DNA from: Gonocerus acuteangulatus
Taxonomy: Eukaryota > Arthropoda > Insecta > Hemiptera > Coreidae
NCBI GenBank assembly: GCA_946811695.1
Contig: OX328130.1
Coordinates: forward strand, 73,054,853 to 73,118,852
DNA: 64,000 nucleotides
Reading direction: 5' to 3'
The position numbers were made by a program, and so were the translations under genes. The notes below the pieces were generated by a model. That model was not told the DNA's origin. It saw only the letters and a list, made by a program, of their open reading frames with translations, and did not search any database. Shown piece by piece: positions 1 to 11,410 of the stretch (within the stretch, counting starts at the first letter, position 1; each line of letters starts with the position of its first letter).

Positions 1-328
1 AAAAATATCAAAGTACCTAGTTTTTATTTTTAATATTAAATGAAGTGCTTTATTCACGCTGCGATTTAAACAGCGTCTTCAATAAACATATTTTAAAATA
101 ATTACAAAAGGGCAGACATTTTTGTGGGGCTTAATTATCAGGAAACATAAAAATAAATTTGGCCTATGATAGACGCAATAGACTGCGCGTAACCGTAAGT
201 GTAAATGAGAGCACCGCACAGTTGTGCTTATTCTCTGCGCTCTCATTGGTTCTTGCTCACATGATCTTGTACAGCTGTTCCGGTTTAAATGGCAGCGCGA
301 ATATAACTCTTACCACGTTTTCGAGATA
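1..328 (+). mobile_element. Truncated copy of long-inverted-repeat MITE, family A
   Basis: Matches 39760-40060 on the same strand and 10820-11140 in reverse. Shared blocks include tttattcacgctgcgattt near the left and a cattggttcttgctcacatg block on the right. The two inner ends (near 50 and near 285) are imperfect inverted repeats of each other. The copy is cut by the window start and lacks the outer right terminal repeat, so it is a fragment. Non-coding. Confidence 0.75.
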
Positions 329-1537
329 TTAAGGAAATTATACAAAGATCCCTACATTTTTCATGTCTGAAGAACTTTTCGCTCCAGAAATTGTGTGCTA
401 CAAGAGTTGCCCCTTGAGAAAGAGTGTGGCTGGAAACACCATGGGCATTCTACGGTTAATTATAGACAATATGGGAATTTTATTTTGCATAGTGAAACTT
501 GATAAACAAACAGATTTCCATTGACGTAAAAAGAAACACATGTTTTTCAATGAAAAACGCCTACTAGAGTCCTTCCATTCAATCTTATCTCTGGAGTCAC
601 AAAGTTCTTTATTCCTGGTATCATTCTGGACACATGTTCTCACCTCCTTAAACCTTATCGGCGATAAGATTTATTTTTCTCAATCCTATTCAAACGCCAC
701 TTTTATCTCTAATATAAACCAAGAATTTTACAATTTATTCCTGCGTGGGAAGGACCAAAAATACGGATCCTTTAAGTGCAGTTTTTACATTGTCTACCAT
801 ATGCTTGCTGTTTAGCCCTGGAAATCACCCTTTAATTGGCTAATAAGGACTCATTAATATAATAATATAATTTTTTTAATGCATACTTTCTAATTGTACT
901 AATTCCACCGCATGTGATTATTCCTTTTTGATTTTCTAATTAACTGCTGATAAGGAAAAGTGGGATTATAATAATGTCATTTTTGGGGGGGGGGGGAAAG
1001 AAAGCTCTTATGTTATCGTGTACAGACCCTTCCCTTAGGGCCACTCTATGAATTAATCATAGAATAAAAATTGTTGGAAAAAAAAAAACAAATACACAAC
1101 TTACATAACTGATGTTTTGACATAATGATTCCATACCTGAAAAAATAAGTAAATAAAGAGGATTAGACAAGGTATGTACATATTAAATCAAAGTAAATTA
1201 TTTATAATTAATAATGCAAAGAATGGGGATTATCCTTCCAAATAATGGAGAACATGTGTGTGTTTATCATAATAGAGATATAGTAATTACTCGATTCTAT
1301 AATTATTAGTATTAAGTAACACAATTAAAAATAAATCACCTGCACGTGATTTGTTTGATATTTTTTATTATTATTAATTTGGTTAGTAAAAAACATTCCC
1401 TCCAGCGATTACGGCTATTGCAGATGAAAAGGTAGGCTACGCAGGCGCAACATAGCTAGGCTAGCTACACTATATTCCTGTAATAATTTGTTTAAAATGT
1501 ATATGTATATATATATATATATATATAAATAAATCAC
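329..1537. other. Unassigned AT-rich stretch
   Basis: No supported gene. Overlapping short ORFs near 400-815 on both strands show no recognisable domain. A G-run sits near 987-997, and a short (TA)n near 1505-1528 precedes the Helitron-like repeat. Confidence 0.4.
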
Positions 1538-2057
1538 GTGTCTGTCTGTCTGTTTCTTTGTTTGCTCCTTATACAAATCCACACCGTTTGACCGATTTTG
1601 ACCAAACTAGGAATAATGGTAGGTCTTGATACAGGAAGTCTCGTAGGCTAAATCAAAAACGTCTACCAGCTGTCTGTCTGTATGTTTGTTCCTTACACAA
1701 ATCCACACCCTTCTTCCGATTTTGACCAAACTTGGCACAGAGGTAGGTCGTGATACGGGGAGTATCATAGGCCAGATGAAAAACGTCTACCAGCTGTCTA
1801 TCAGTATGTTTGTTCCTTATGCAAATCCACACAGTTTGACCGATTTTGACCAAACGTGGCACACAGGTAGGTCTTGATACGGGTTGAGTCATAGGCCTGG
1901 TTAAAATCGTCTATGACTCACAGTTCGGAGATCAAGAGTTCGAAACAATGAACTCAAATTGTTACAGATTTTAATATTAAATATTTGGTTTCTAATTTAT
2001 TTTTGCTTTTATATATGCAGAAAGTAGGTGTAGCACAGCACGGCGGGTAACAGCTAG
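1538..2057 (+). mobile_element. Helitron-like non-autonomous repeat with internal minisatellite
   Basis: Begins cacgtgtctgtctgtctg, carries three 124-bp tandem units, and ends in a short segment closing with cagctag followed by T. The same 3' segment (agaaagtaggtgtagca) recurs at 37870-37915, and the same start recurs at 36118. A CTAG-type 3' end without target duplication, with internal tandem repeats, is known for Helitrons and Helentron-associated elements. A convincing 3' hairpin is not seen, so the class is inference. Confidence 0.5.
1545..1920 (+). repeat. 124-bp tandem repeat, three units
   Basis: Consecutive ccgatttt landmarks fall at 1592, 1716 and 1840, giving a period of 124. Each unit contains tgtttgttccttatacaaat-like and gaccgattttgaccaaac-like blocks. 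A related array lies reversed at 18895-19386, and single units lie at 36150 and 37800. Confidence 0.85.
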
Positions 2058-2429
2058 TAATAAAATTAAACGATAAAAATGACTATTTTTGACCTTTTAT
2101 TATATTTTAATGAACAAGGAAATAAATTATTAATTCACAGAGTGTTGTACTGGAATACTTAATAAATACACAAAAGGATCGCCAGAATATCTTTTGAGTA
2201 CCCAAGAATGAGATTGGAGAGGTCTTGATACCGGACAGTAAAGAGAACCATCTGCCGCACAAGGATCTTGGACGTCCTGTCATCTAGAGATCTGACTAAG
2301 AACTAAGTCCGAGGCGTCTGTATGTCTAACCTGACGTCCAAATAGGCGTTTGATTATAGTTATTATAGCTTATTAAAAAAATTAAAAAAATAATTTTCAT
2401 CGCTACGTATTAAAATCAGGTCTAAAAAA
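2058..2429. other. Unassigned spacer
   Basis: AT-rich at both ends with a short mixed-composition middle around 2170-2340. No ORF or repeat boundary recognised. Confidence 0.3.
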
Positions 2430-3332
2430 AGTCCGTCACGCAGGAGCTGCATAACTAAGCACTTTCCTCAGAATTTGGGTAGTGTAGACTGCTTTCCAGA
2501 ACAATTTGCTTAAAATATCCTACATCAATAAAATAAAAACGTGAATAGTTCTCATTTTGTAACGAGTAACTGATCAATTATTAATTTGCATCCAGAGTTA
2601 TGTTTACACATGGTACCTACTACACTACGTAATAAATACAAAAATCCTCATATTATCGTATTTTGATCTAAAGCAGGAACAGGATACAGTCACTCTAGTG
2701 GTAGAAAGCGCTCCTTGCGGCGGCTTTGTGAACCTACGTCTGCCGGCTTTTCTATTCAAATATATTACAAATTAAACCCCCGCTTTCCGATTGACCGATT
2801 CAGCTCATTTTTACAACACTTCTTTCTCATGAGTTACCCACGTCGTATACCGCGTTTCGTTACAATACAGCAGAAATTACGACCGGTATGAGTATATTAG
2901 GAATTTGGGTCCGGAGTAAACCCCCCTTCTAATGAACCGATTTAGTTTATTTTTACAACACATATTTACCTGTAGATTACCACTACGAATACCGAGTTTC
3001 GTCGAAATATACCAAAAATCACGGCTGGTAGTGGCGAATTGGTATTGTGGGTCGGGAGTAAACCCCCCCCCCCCTTCTAATGAACCGATTTAGTTCATTT
3101 TTATATCTCACTTTTCTCTCTATATTACCACTAAGAATACCAAGTTTCGTTGAAATATAACAAATATTACGGCTGACATAGTCAAATAAGTGTTTTGGGT
3201 TCGGGGTAAACCCCCCCTTCCGGTGGACCGACTTTGGTGGTTAACGAACTCGTTCAATCGATTGCTAATTGAATGCTATATACCATGTTTCGTGACGAAA
3301 AAACAAAAACTCTGGCCGCTATCGTGCAACAG

Positions 3333-3406
<74 letters not shown>

Positions 3407-3530
3407 GATATATATAAATTTTAACGGGGGTCATTTTCGGTGTCTACTAGGTAGGATCAATAAAGATTTGAAGAAATTTTTCAAAAATTCCGTCATGAGT
3501 CCAACCTCAATAGCTACTTTCCTTCGGAGG
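2430..3530 (+). mobile_element. Family B repeat with about 140-bp C-run minisatellite
   Basis: Starts near a block reading cacgcaggagctgcataact, which recurs at 23490, 58735 and (reversed) 26175. Internal units each carry a run of C, then tctaatgaaccgatttag, then a taccgagtttcgt-like block. Unit landmarks lie near 2775, 2919, 3060 and 3207. After a (CA)n(TA)n tract the element continues with a block shared with 32403-32500. Homologous copies lie at 23485-24060 and 61485-62150. Non-coding; class unknown. Confidence 0.7.
3333..3416. repeat. (AC)n(AT)n microsatellite
   Basis: About seven AC repeats run into a long AT tract ending with interrupted ATAG units. It sits inside family B. Confidence 0.95.
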
Positions 3531-3950
3531 AAAGTGCTAAAAACAAGCAAACATTCCTCGCTCTAGGAGTTCAAGTATTGCATATTTTTGTTCGACACTC
3601 TAGCCATAATGGATTCAAAATTTTATGGATTTGTAAGCTAATTGTGTTGTTTATGAGTCACGTTTTCTATTTGGGAAAATAATCACAAATTTCCTAAAAC
3701 CTGCTAATTTTTTCTTCACGTGTCCCAAGCCCAAGAATATCTCGTCCCATTTTCTCGACATCATCTTGGATGTTGAACAATTATTAAACGTCACCTTTTT
3801 TTTTATCAGAATATTAGGCGGAATACCCCCTTTTTTTCTTATAGTGCCAATGATTCAAATTATGTGCATCTATTCATTTACTATTTTAAGTGATGAAAAC
3901 TCATTGATAACAATAACGTTGGAAATGAAATGTGCAATTGGTTTCGGATC

Positions 3951-4613
3951 AGTTGAGGGTTAAGATGTGAAATAGCTCTAAGCACCACAATGCGGGAAAA
4001 TACTATACATAGGCTCAGACGTTTGTTATCAGTTGAGGGTTAAGATGTGAAATAGCTCTAAGCACCACAATGCGGGAAAATACTATACATAGGCTCAGAC
4101 GTTTGTTATCAGTTGAGGGTTAAGATGTGAAATAGCTCTAAGCACCACAATGCGGGAAAATACTATACATAGGCTCAGACGTTTGTTATCAGTTGAGGGT
4201 TAAGATGTGAAATAGCTCTAAGCACCACAATGCGGGAAAATACTATACATAGGCTCAGACGTTTGTTATCAGTTGAGGGTTAAGATGTGAAATAGCTCTA
4301 AGCACCACAATGCGGGAAAATACTATACATAGGCTCAGACGTTTGTTATCAGTTGAGGGTTAAGATGTGAAATAGCTCTAAGCACCACAATGCGGGAAAA
4401 TACTATACATAGGCTCAGACGTTTGTTATCAGTTGAGGGTTAAGATGTGAAATAGCTCTAAGCACTACAATGCGGGAAAATACTATACATAGGCTCAGAC
4501 GTTTGTTATCAGTTGAGGGTTAAGATGTGAAATAGCTCTAAGCACCACAATGCGGGAAAATACTATACATAGGCTCAGACGTTTGTTATCAGTTGAGGGT
4601 TAAGATGTGAAAT
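3951..4613 (+). repeat. 80-bp satellite array, eight full units
   Basis: The block agttgagggttaagatgtga recurs exactly every 80 bp from 3951 to 4591, and the ninth unit stops after about 23 bp. Units are nearly identical: the only change I noticed is C to T in the unit at 4431-4510 (agcactacaa). Such homogeneity implies recent amplification or ongoing homogenisation. No unit-scale ORF persists. Confidence 0.97.
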
Positions 4614-5994
4614 TGCCTTATATGGCAAAAAAAAACAACCCTATTCAAAAGAATTGACACAAATAAGGTAAAAAATGTAGTCCCTCTTATTATTTGTAAA
4701 TAAAATTCGGTAAAAATACCGGGTTATGTATACACCGTCATTACTCAAAAGCATGAATTTGACACCTTAAGCACGTTTTCCAGCCACCGAAAACCGCCTA
4801 AATAAAAAAGTATAAATTCCAATGCGTTCAGAAAATGTGAAACAAAGTACAAACTTCAATAGATATGAAATTGAATTGCGCGAGCCTTGCATGAAGTGAA
4901 ATTATATAAAACTTTAAATTCGTTAAGTTCTAATGTGAAGTTTTTATTTTGTATTCAGTACGCGGAAACGGTGCCATATGTAGACGGGGTTAGGGAAAGT
5001 TACAAGTGCGGGAAAAGTTACAGAACTATATTCCGGGTGCAGGTGGGGAAAAGCGGGCTTTTCAATTCACGATGCGGTTTACTAGCCAACCTTCAAAACT
5101 AGTTCTTTTTGATTTTCTTTACAAGTTGCACCAGTTTATTTGTAGTTTAACTTACTTCACTTCGTTGAGGAAACTTGTTTTATAATCTAGGTAGGTTGTT
5201 TTTTCTTACGTTTTTAGTTTCTTCTCTTTTATTAAAAGTGTTACCCGTGTGTGGGCAGGGGACTCTTGACGTCAAAGGAATCTGGAAATCCAGTGAAGAA
5301 ATGTGAAAACACCCACACACATTTGTCTGGTTGCACACTACCTCCTACAAAAATGGACAAGCTCAGTGGAAATTTAACAGCCTAAATCATCAACTCGGAT
5401 CCGCCCAATAAAGGACAGTCATTTTTCGGAGAAATGTGCGCGAAAACGATCTTAGCACATTTACTTTTACGCCAAAAGGCGTCCATCTACATTTTTCTAA
5501 AACATTTAGACGACCAAAAACGAACGAATCTACCCTCGTGTTTTCAGGGCGATATATTTTACGCTTTTCAAGAAACCTTGAGAAAAATATAATTTTGGTC
5601 ATGAAACGTCAAAGATTCATAATTTCAACAATTTTTGCATATTTTTCGCTCTTATGCAAAGGACGACGCATGCATTTTAGATACGTTTCGAAAATGGAAA
5701 ATGCTAAAAATTTATATTCTTATTAACAGACATTTAGGATCATCGTGTTAATTTCATTTTACCGAAAACACTTAGGCCATCCAGAGAAGTGCTGAGTGCC
5801 TGTTCAAAAACCTTATAAAATAAAAAAAAAAAAAAAATGTGTTCGTTAGCACCACCTTTTCTATAGGAAATTTTGTACGATCTCGAATTTTTATTTTCAT
5901 TCCATAGACAGCTAAATATAAAGGGTTCTTCAAGGAGGAGTATATTTTTATTAATATGTAAGTCTTTTTATATCGGTTTGGAAAAACAGCTATA
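4614..5994. other. Unassigned AT-rich stretch
   Basis: Contains overlapping short ORFs on opposite strands at 5390-5726 and one at 4887-5102. None has a recognisable domain, and they lack support as genes. An A-run lies at 5820-5837. Confidence 0.35.
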
Positions 5995-6614
5995 GGTGGA
6001 GATTTTTGGAAAACAATTTTGGACTTCGTAACTTTGTTTGGGCTGGATAGGAGGTAAACATATCAAAAGTCCTCGCCCGCAGCCTTTGTGCCGGGGGGGT
6101 TTAGAAGGTCCCATTTTTCGGGTTTTCACTTATATCTCGGAAACCCTGCGTACTAGCGACATGACTATTATATAACAAATGAAGTTGATTAAATTTCCTA
6201 CAAGTTCTATTCAATAAAATGTTTAACCGTTATTTATTTTTTTGCGGAGTTATCCGGTCAAAACGTGGAAAAAATATGCGGCAAAAGTGTTTTTCCCCAA
6301 AATGACAGACTTTCAAGTGCGGATATTACGAAAACTAAAGATATACCGTAAAACTTCATTGAACAGAACTTGTAGGAAATTTACTCAACTTTCATTTGAT
6401 ATAGAATAGTCATGTCGCTAGGACGCAGGGTTTCCGAGATATAAGTGAAAACCCGAAAAATGGGACCTTCTAAACCCCCCCCCCCCCCTCCCTTCCGGCA
6501 CAAAGGCTACGGGCGAGGACTTTTGATATGTTCACCTCCAATCCAGCCAAAACAAAGTTACGAAGTCAAAAATTTTGTACCAAAAATTTCCATCTATAAC
6601 TGTTCGTTGCCTGG
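5995..6614. mobile_element. Foldback MITE, family C, copy 1
   Basis: Left arm (5995 to about 6220) and right arm (about 6350-6614) are inverted copies. Both carry the block cccatttttcgggttttcac, a tatctcgg block, a C/G run, and an end related to tccaggcaacgaacagttat. The roughly 130-bp middle is not palindromic. Related arms occur at 36617-37780. Non-coding; the G/C runs differ in length between arms. Confidence 0.8.
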
Positions 6615-7109
6615 ACTAATACCTTGAGCTACTATATATGAAATCTATGAACAACAGGTAATAATAAGGAATTATACATCGTAAAGAAGTTGCTAAAATC
6701 ATGGAATCCGATGAAGTATGTTATGATTCCATATTTCCATATGATGTACATTTAAGGATTCCGGATTACAGGAATAATTAGCGTGATTCCACGGAACTAG
6801 TAAACGTGTCAGAATATCCATTGTATTTTCCACACAATCTGTACTTCACTTCAAGAGCAGTTATGACACAAAAGGAGATAGTTTTAAAGTACTTGTATTT
6901 CTTGCTGTTAAGCTGTTTATGTAATCGTGTAGTTCTCGATAATATTTCGGATGGAAAGGCTAAAATCGGGTATAGATAAGAATCAACCTTATCTAAATCT
7001 CGTATTAATAGCTCGTCAGTCAGATTAATAGTAAGTCGTCAGATTAAGATTAGATATTTCGTATTAATAAGGTAATTTAGGGATATTAGCTTAATATAAT
7101 GAATGTAAA
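6615..7109. other. Unassigned AT-rich spacer
   Basis: Includes degenerate internal repeats of an agattaatag-type block near 6970-7070. No gene recognised. Confidence 0.3.
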
Positions 7110-7270
7110 ATTTTATGCTCATTTGGTTTTAAGTTTTAGCGCGGTTCCTCCCTATCTCCATAGGGAGAACCCGCTTATGAGGTTGACTTCACGACGCAAT
7201 CTGGAAGTGCCGACTAGAAACTTTCTCGTTTCAGACCCCATAGATCACGACAATATAGGTGGCTCAAATT

Positions 7271-7335
<65 letters not shown>

Positions 7336-7960
7336 TTGTCTGTTCGATCTCTAGCAAGCTCAAAAATGGTCCGATTTTGATGAACTTTGGTACAAAAATC
7401 TGTCGTCTAATTTGAAAGGTCAAGTTCGTAACCAGCAGAATCCGCCCACTGGAAGATAGTGTTTGGGGTGAAATTCGCGCAAAAAAAAATCGTAACGCTT
7501 ACGTTTTTGAGTTCATATGCTTGCAGGTACTTGTTTTATAGGTTTCTTAACATAGGAAAACGAATGAAACCATTTTCAATGCGATATCTGTAACCGTTTC
7601 TAAGAAAAGTGGAATCAATGTTTTTGTTTATCATTATTTTTTGTGGGTACTTTGAATTGCGGGATTCAATTGAAATATTTTCTACATCTTGGAAATTAAT
7701 CCCAACTAAGATGTTCAAAATTTTGGTTAGATTTGGAGTTAAGGAAGTATGCGAGAAAAATTATTTTATTAATAGACTAGAAAAGTTTTCAGATCTTCAT
7801 ACGTTTTTCGTAAATATCTCGATAACGGTTGGGAAATCATGGTAAGTGGAAAGTGGCCATTCGAATGCTTGCTAAATTCTCTACAAAAAAAGGTTCTGAA
7901 GCAAAATTCGATGGAGCAATGTGAATCAGAGATATAAACGCATAAAACTTAAAAAGTTAT
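7110..7960 (+). mobile_element. Family D repeat carrying a (TA)n tract
   Basis: Shares ordered blocks with 42990-43640 and, reversed, 15936-16180: a ccatagggagaacccg-like start, aagtgccgact, ccatagatca, the TA tract or its position, then gctcaaaaatggtccgattt and an aaattcgcgcaaaaa block. Downstream pieces (acgaatgaaaccatttt; a ggttgggaaatcatggtaag-type block) recur at 43560, 45960, 25030 and 46330. No coding capacity. Confidence 0.65.
7275..7333. repeat. (TA)n microsatellite inside family D
   Basis: About 29 TA units. Overlapping ORFs on both strands here are translations of the tract. Confidence 0.95.
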
Positions 7961-8764
7961 TGTTTTGTTCTTTTGAACCTGTTTTTGTCTTGATTTAACT
8001 CAAGTTTTAATTAGTTGTTTTTTGTTTTAAATTGCATTTATCAGTAAAATTAGTATTGGAGTAAAATAAGCTAGGAAACGGTGAAAGGTATTGGTAATAA
8101 GTTTGGAGTGGCTGTGGTAATCAAGATGGCTGTGGCTAATCATGATGACGTAGTTTTTTTTTAATTCTCCTGTCTGTATAACCTTCCTCATAACCTCCAA
8201 CAGAAGTTTTGTTATTTCTTATTTTATAGAAAGATTTAACCCACGACAGAATGGAATTTTATTCGCCATGAAGCACATATTTACAGTTGATTATAACAGT
8301 AAAACGAATTTCCTAGTAAAACAAGATACTTAAAATGACAACGAATTTTTGGTTGTTTAGAATAGATCCTTCTCAGCAGTAGTCGAAGAGTAAGTACGTT
8401 TTCAGTACATAATTGTATTGACTTATATAGATTAAGAATTATCCGCTTCTGTGTAAGTTGGCTACTGTCAGTTTCCTGTGATTTGTGATGCTAATCTATT
8501 CCATTTCTTCGAGATGTACGGAACCGCGCAAAGATGACGCAGTTCCTGCGAGTCGGACTTTTTTTTATAGAACATGCCGCTAAGTTGTGTTATATTTCGT
8601 CTTTGATGGCGCCGACAAAATTACAAAACTATCTTTTCTAAGTAGAACAAAATAATTAGAAACTGTGTCATCATACCCGTTCATACCTCTAGAGCCATTA
8701 GTAATGGAATAGAAGCAGATATTGGCAGGTTTTGATCAATGGTGAAAAATATAAAATAAAATCT
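7961..8764. other. Unassigned stretch
   Basis: No supported gene. A reversed fragment resembling the start of family B (gcagttcctgcgagtcggac) lies near 8540. The stretch leads into the 17-bp array. Confidence 0.3.
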
Positions 8765-9163
8765 CAAAGTGAAGGAAGATTTAAGGTGAAGGAAGATTTA
8801 AGGTGAAGGAAGATTTAAGGTGAAGGAAGATTTAAGGTGAAGGAAGATTTAACGTGAAGTAAGATTTAAGGTGAAGGAAGATTTAAGGTGAAGGAAGATT
8901 TAAGGTGAAGTAAGATTTAAGGTGAAGTAAGATTTAAGGTGAAGGAAGATTTAAGGTGAAGGAAGATTTAAGGTGAAGGAAGATTTAAGGTGAAGAAAGA
9001 TTTAAGGTGAAGGAAGATTTCAGGTGAAGGAAGATTTAAGGTGAAGGAAGATTTAAGGTGAAGGAAGATTTAAGGTGAAGGAAGATTTAAGGTGAAGGAA
9101 GATTTAAGGTGAAGGGAGATTTAAGGTGAAGGAAGATTTAAGGTGAAGGAGGATTTAAGGATC
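8765..9163 (+). repeat. 17-bp minisatellite, about 23 units
   Basis: Unit ggtgaaggaagatttaa repeats about 23 times with scattered substitutions (aagtaagat, aagaaagat, aagggagat). The purine-rich strand is almost free of C. Confidence 0.95.
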
Positions 9164-9339
9164 CTAAGCGGAAATGACTACCCCGTCTTCTCAACATTCG
9201 CTCTACGAATGCACTATTACCAATAAGCTTCTCATTTTCTTACCTTGTTTTACTAAAATACACATTTTAATGTTAAATGCAATTTACAAACAACCAATTA
9301 AGAAGTGAGTTTAAAAGAGATAAACTAACTCTTTCGAAG

Positions 9340-9560
9340 TTATAACCTCTTATTTATCCGATTGACATCGCCCCATCAAAAATTGCTTCAGAACCTTTTT
9401 TGTAAACAAATTAGTAAGCTTCCGAATGATCGCCTTCGACGTACGACGAATTCCTAACTGTTTTGGAGATGTTTCAAAACTTTTCATGTCTATTAATAAA
9501 ATATGTTTTTTTAATACTTCCTTAAGTCCAAATTTAACCAAAATATAAACATCATTCATA
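9340..9560 (-). repeat. Reversed family D tail fragment
   Basis: The minus strand resembles the 3' portion of family D at 7720-7930 and the reversed copy at 55870-56060 (blocks around taagcttccgaatg and gaaccttttttgtaaac). The 69-residue ORF here has no domain. Confidence 0.4.
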
Positions 9561-10048
9561 TAAATAGAAAATATTTAAATTGGATCCCACGATTCCAAGT
9601 ACCCAAACCGAAAATGAATTACAAAAACATGTTTTGGTTTCTGTATGACTGCATTATTTTTGGATTGCAAAATCCGAATAAGTAATGCGTTTGTGGCCTA
9701 TTCGCAGTCAGGCGATCGTTTAATAAGTCAACGACTTATTAAAAACTCCAACTTGTAAACATTTCTGCTGGAAAGCAGATGACAAATCCTGTCACTGAGA
9801 GAGTAGTGGTCACCGTGCCATGTATGCGTGTGACCACTTTGACAACCAACGGCAGGAATGTTGTTTTCAGCGTGATCCCGGTGGAGGACCTTTGCCAAAA
9901 GCTATTTCTGAAATCCTCAGTTCTACTTTAGGCAGCAGTTTATTGTTATAGTTTCTACTCATATATATTAAGCTTGTTTTCTTTTGTATATTTCAAAAAT
10001 ATAAAACGACATACTAGTTAAATAATCATAATAACATATTATTAGGTT
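9561..10048. other. Unassigned stretch with short palindrome
   Basis: A perfect 11-bp inverted repeat with a 3-bp loop (tttaataagtc / gacttattaaa) lies at 9719-9743. Nothing else recognised. Confidence 0.35.
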
Positions 10049-10345
10049 ATAAAAAAATATCCCTTAACAATCCTCGGGGCAGATACTGTCAGGCTATCTG
10101 AATCTTGACCATACGGTACACTTTGCAGATAGTGTGATCAGACGATGCTTCGGCCGCCTGATTTTCCACTTTGGACGCACCCAATAAAGGCTGGGTGAGC
10201 CCAGTGACGGTCTGAGACCCCAGCTTCAAAAAAACCATCGACGACGACACTCAGATAAAATCATTAGTGCGCGTCTCAGATTCGAACTCTGGTCGTCCAG
10301 AATAGTAGTTGAGTGTTGTACCAATGAGCTAAACTCGTCCCTAAC
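10049..10345 (-). mobile_element. Diverged poly(T)-tailed SINE (SINE-T)
   Basis: On the minus strand the order is a tRNA-like A-box region (tagctcattggtacaacact), a body with a ggctgggt block on the plus strand, and a tail matching gcagatactgtcaggctat on the plus strand. It aligns in order with the full copy at 31995-32350. The A-run at the plus-strand left edge would be a T-run on the sense strand. Confidence 0.75.
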
Positions 10346-10656
10346 CTAAAACTGACATATGGTTAAGAAGACTTGATCTGTTTTGATGTTGCGGGAATAA
10401 TGTAGAAACTTTAAAACATATAAATTCTTATCGAGTTGAATCATTGGCGATAAAAATTTATTTTTATTAAAATTGTAATATTTTTATTTAGTATGACCGA
10501 ACCCAGACTACCCTCTATTGCTCCACAGCCTACAATTTTTTGTGATTGAAGATAGCAGTTTATATAAGGGTGACTTTGTAAACGTCAATGAAAATTTTGA
10601 ATAAGGTTTAGAAAAATTTAATGTGGACTTATTAAGAACTGTAAAGGCTAAATTTT

Positions 10657-11366
10657 TAAGGTGCAAAAAAATATTGCCCAAAAACAGAGATTTATTCAGA
10701 AACCAACTATCTGAATCTAGAAAGGGTTAATGTAAAATGAATACAATTTTACAATAAATAATAAATAAAGTAGACACTTTTAAGGGGGGTAACATGTAAA
10801 AAAAAAATAAAAAAAAAAATAAATTGTTTTTATTCTAATCTTAAAGGAGTTTTTTATTCACGCTGCAATTTAAACCGGGACAGCTGTACAGTATTATGTG
10901 AGTAAGAACCAATGGGAGCACAGGGAACAACCACCACTGCGCGGTGCACACACACTCTAACGCAGTGTATTGCAGTCTATCATATGCAACATTTATTTTT
11001 ATGTTTCCTGATAATTAAACTCCACATAAATGTCTGCCCTTTTGCAATTATTTTAAATTGTGTTATTTGAAGACGTTGTTTCAATAGCAGCGCATGAAGA
11101 ACTTCATTTAATAATAAAAAAAAAAAAAACTGGGTACTTTGAGTTTTTTCTTTTATTTACATTTCAACACCCTGAAAAGTGTCTGCCTTAATTATTATTC
11201 ATTGTAAAATTTCCTTAATTTGAAATTTTTTTTACAATAATGATAGTTGGCTGCTGGATAAATCTCTATTCATTCTATGGAGAATAAAGTCTATACGAAA
11301 AAACAAATAAAAAGAATGACTTATTTCTTCTTCTTTTCGGCAATATTTTGTTGCACCTTACCCCTA
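10657..11366 (-). mobile_element. Family A MITE, complete copy with long inverted repeats
   Basis: The outer ends taaggtgcaa...atattgcc and ggcaatattttgttgcacct are inverted copies. Further in, a tttacaat...aataataa...gacacttttaa block near 10750 is inverted near 11170-11205. Inside that lies the tttattcacgctgcaattt pair shared with 1-328 and 39621-40193. The nested inverted order gives arms of roughly 200 bp or more. Non-coding; superfamily not determined. Confidence 0.75.
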
Positions 11367-11410
11367 CACTCAGTACCTGGTATTTCAACACCAGTCTACC
11401 CAACACATAT

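Noticed and set aside
3190..3417. ORFs ending in alternating Tyr/Ile
   Set aside because: These and the similar ORFs at 7099, 14196, 25953, 32273, 34771, 43628, 45731 and 48758 are (TA)n translations.
3951..4613. CRISPR-like array
   Set aside because: Units are contiguous 80-bp repeats with no variable spacers. The same holds for the 17-, 30-, 54-, 62- and 76-bp arrays, and the DNA is eukaryotic.
5390..5726. Antisense-overlapping ORFs with somewhat protein-like composition
   Set aside because: They mirror each other on opposite strands and show no domain or start context.
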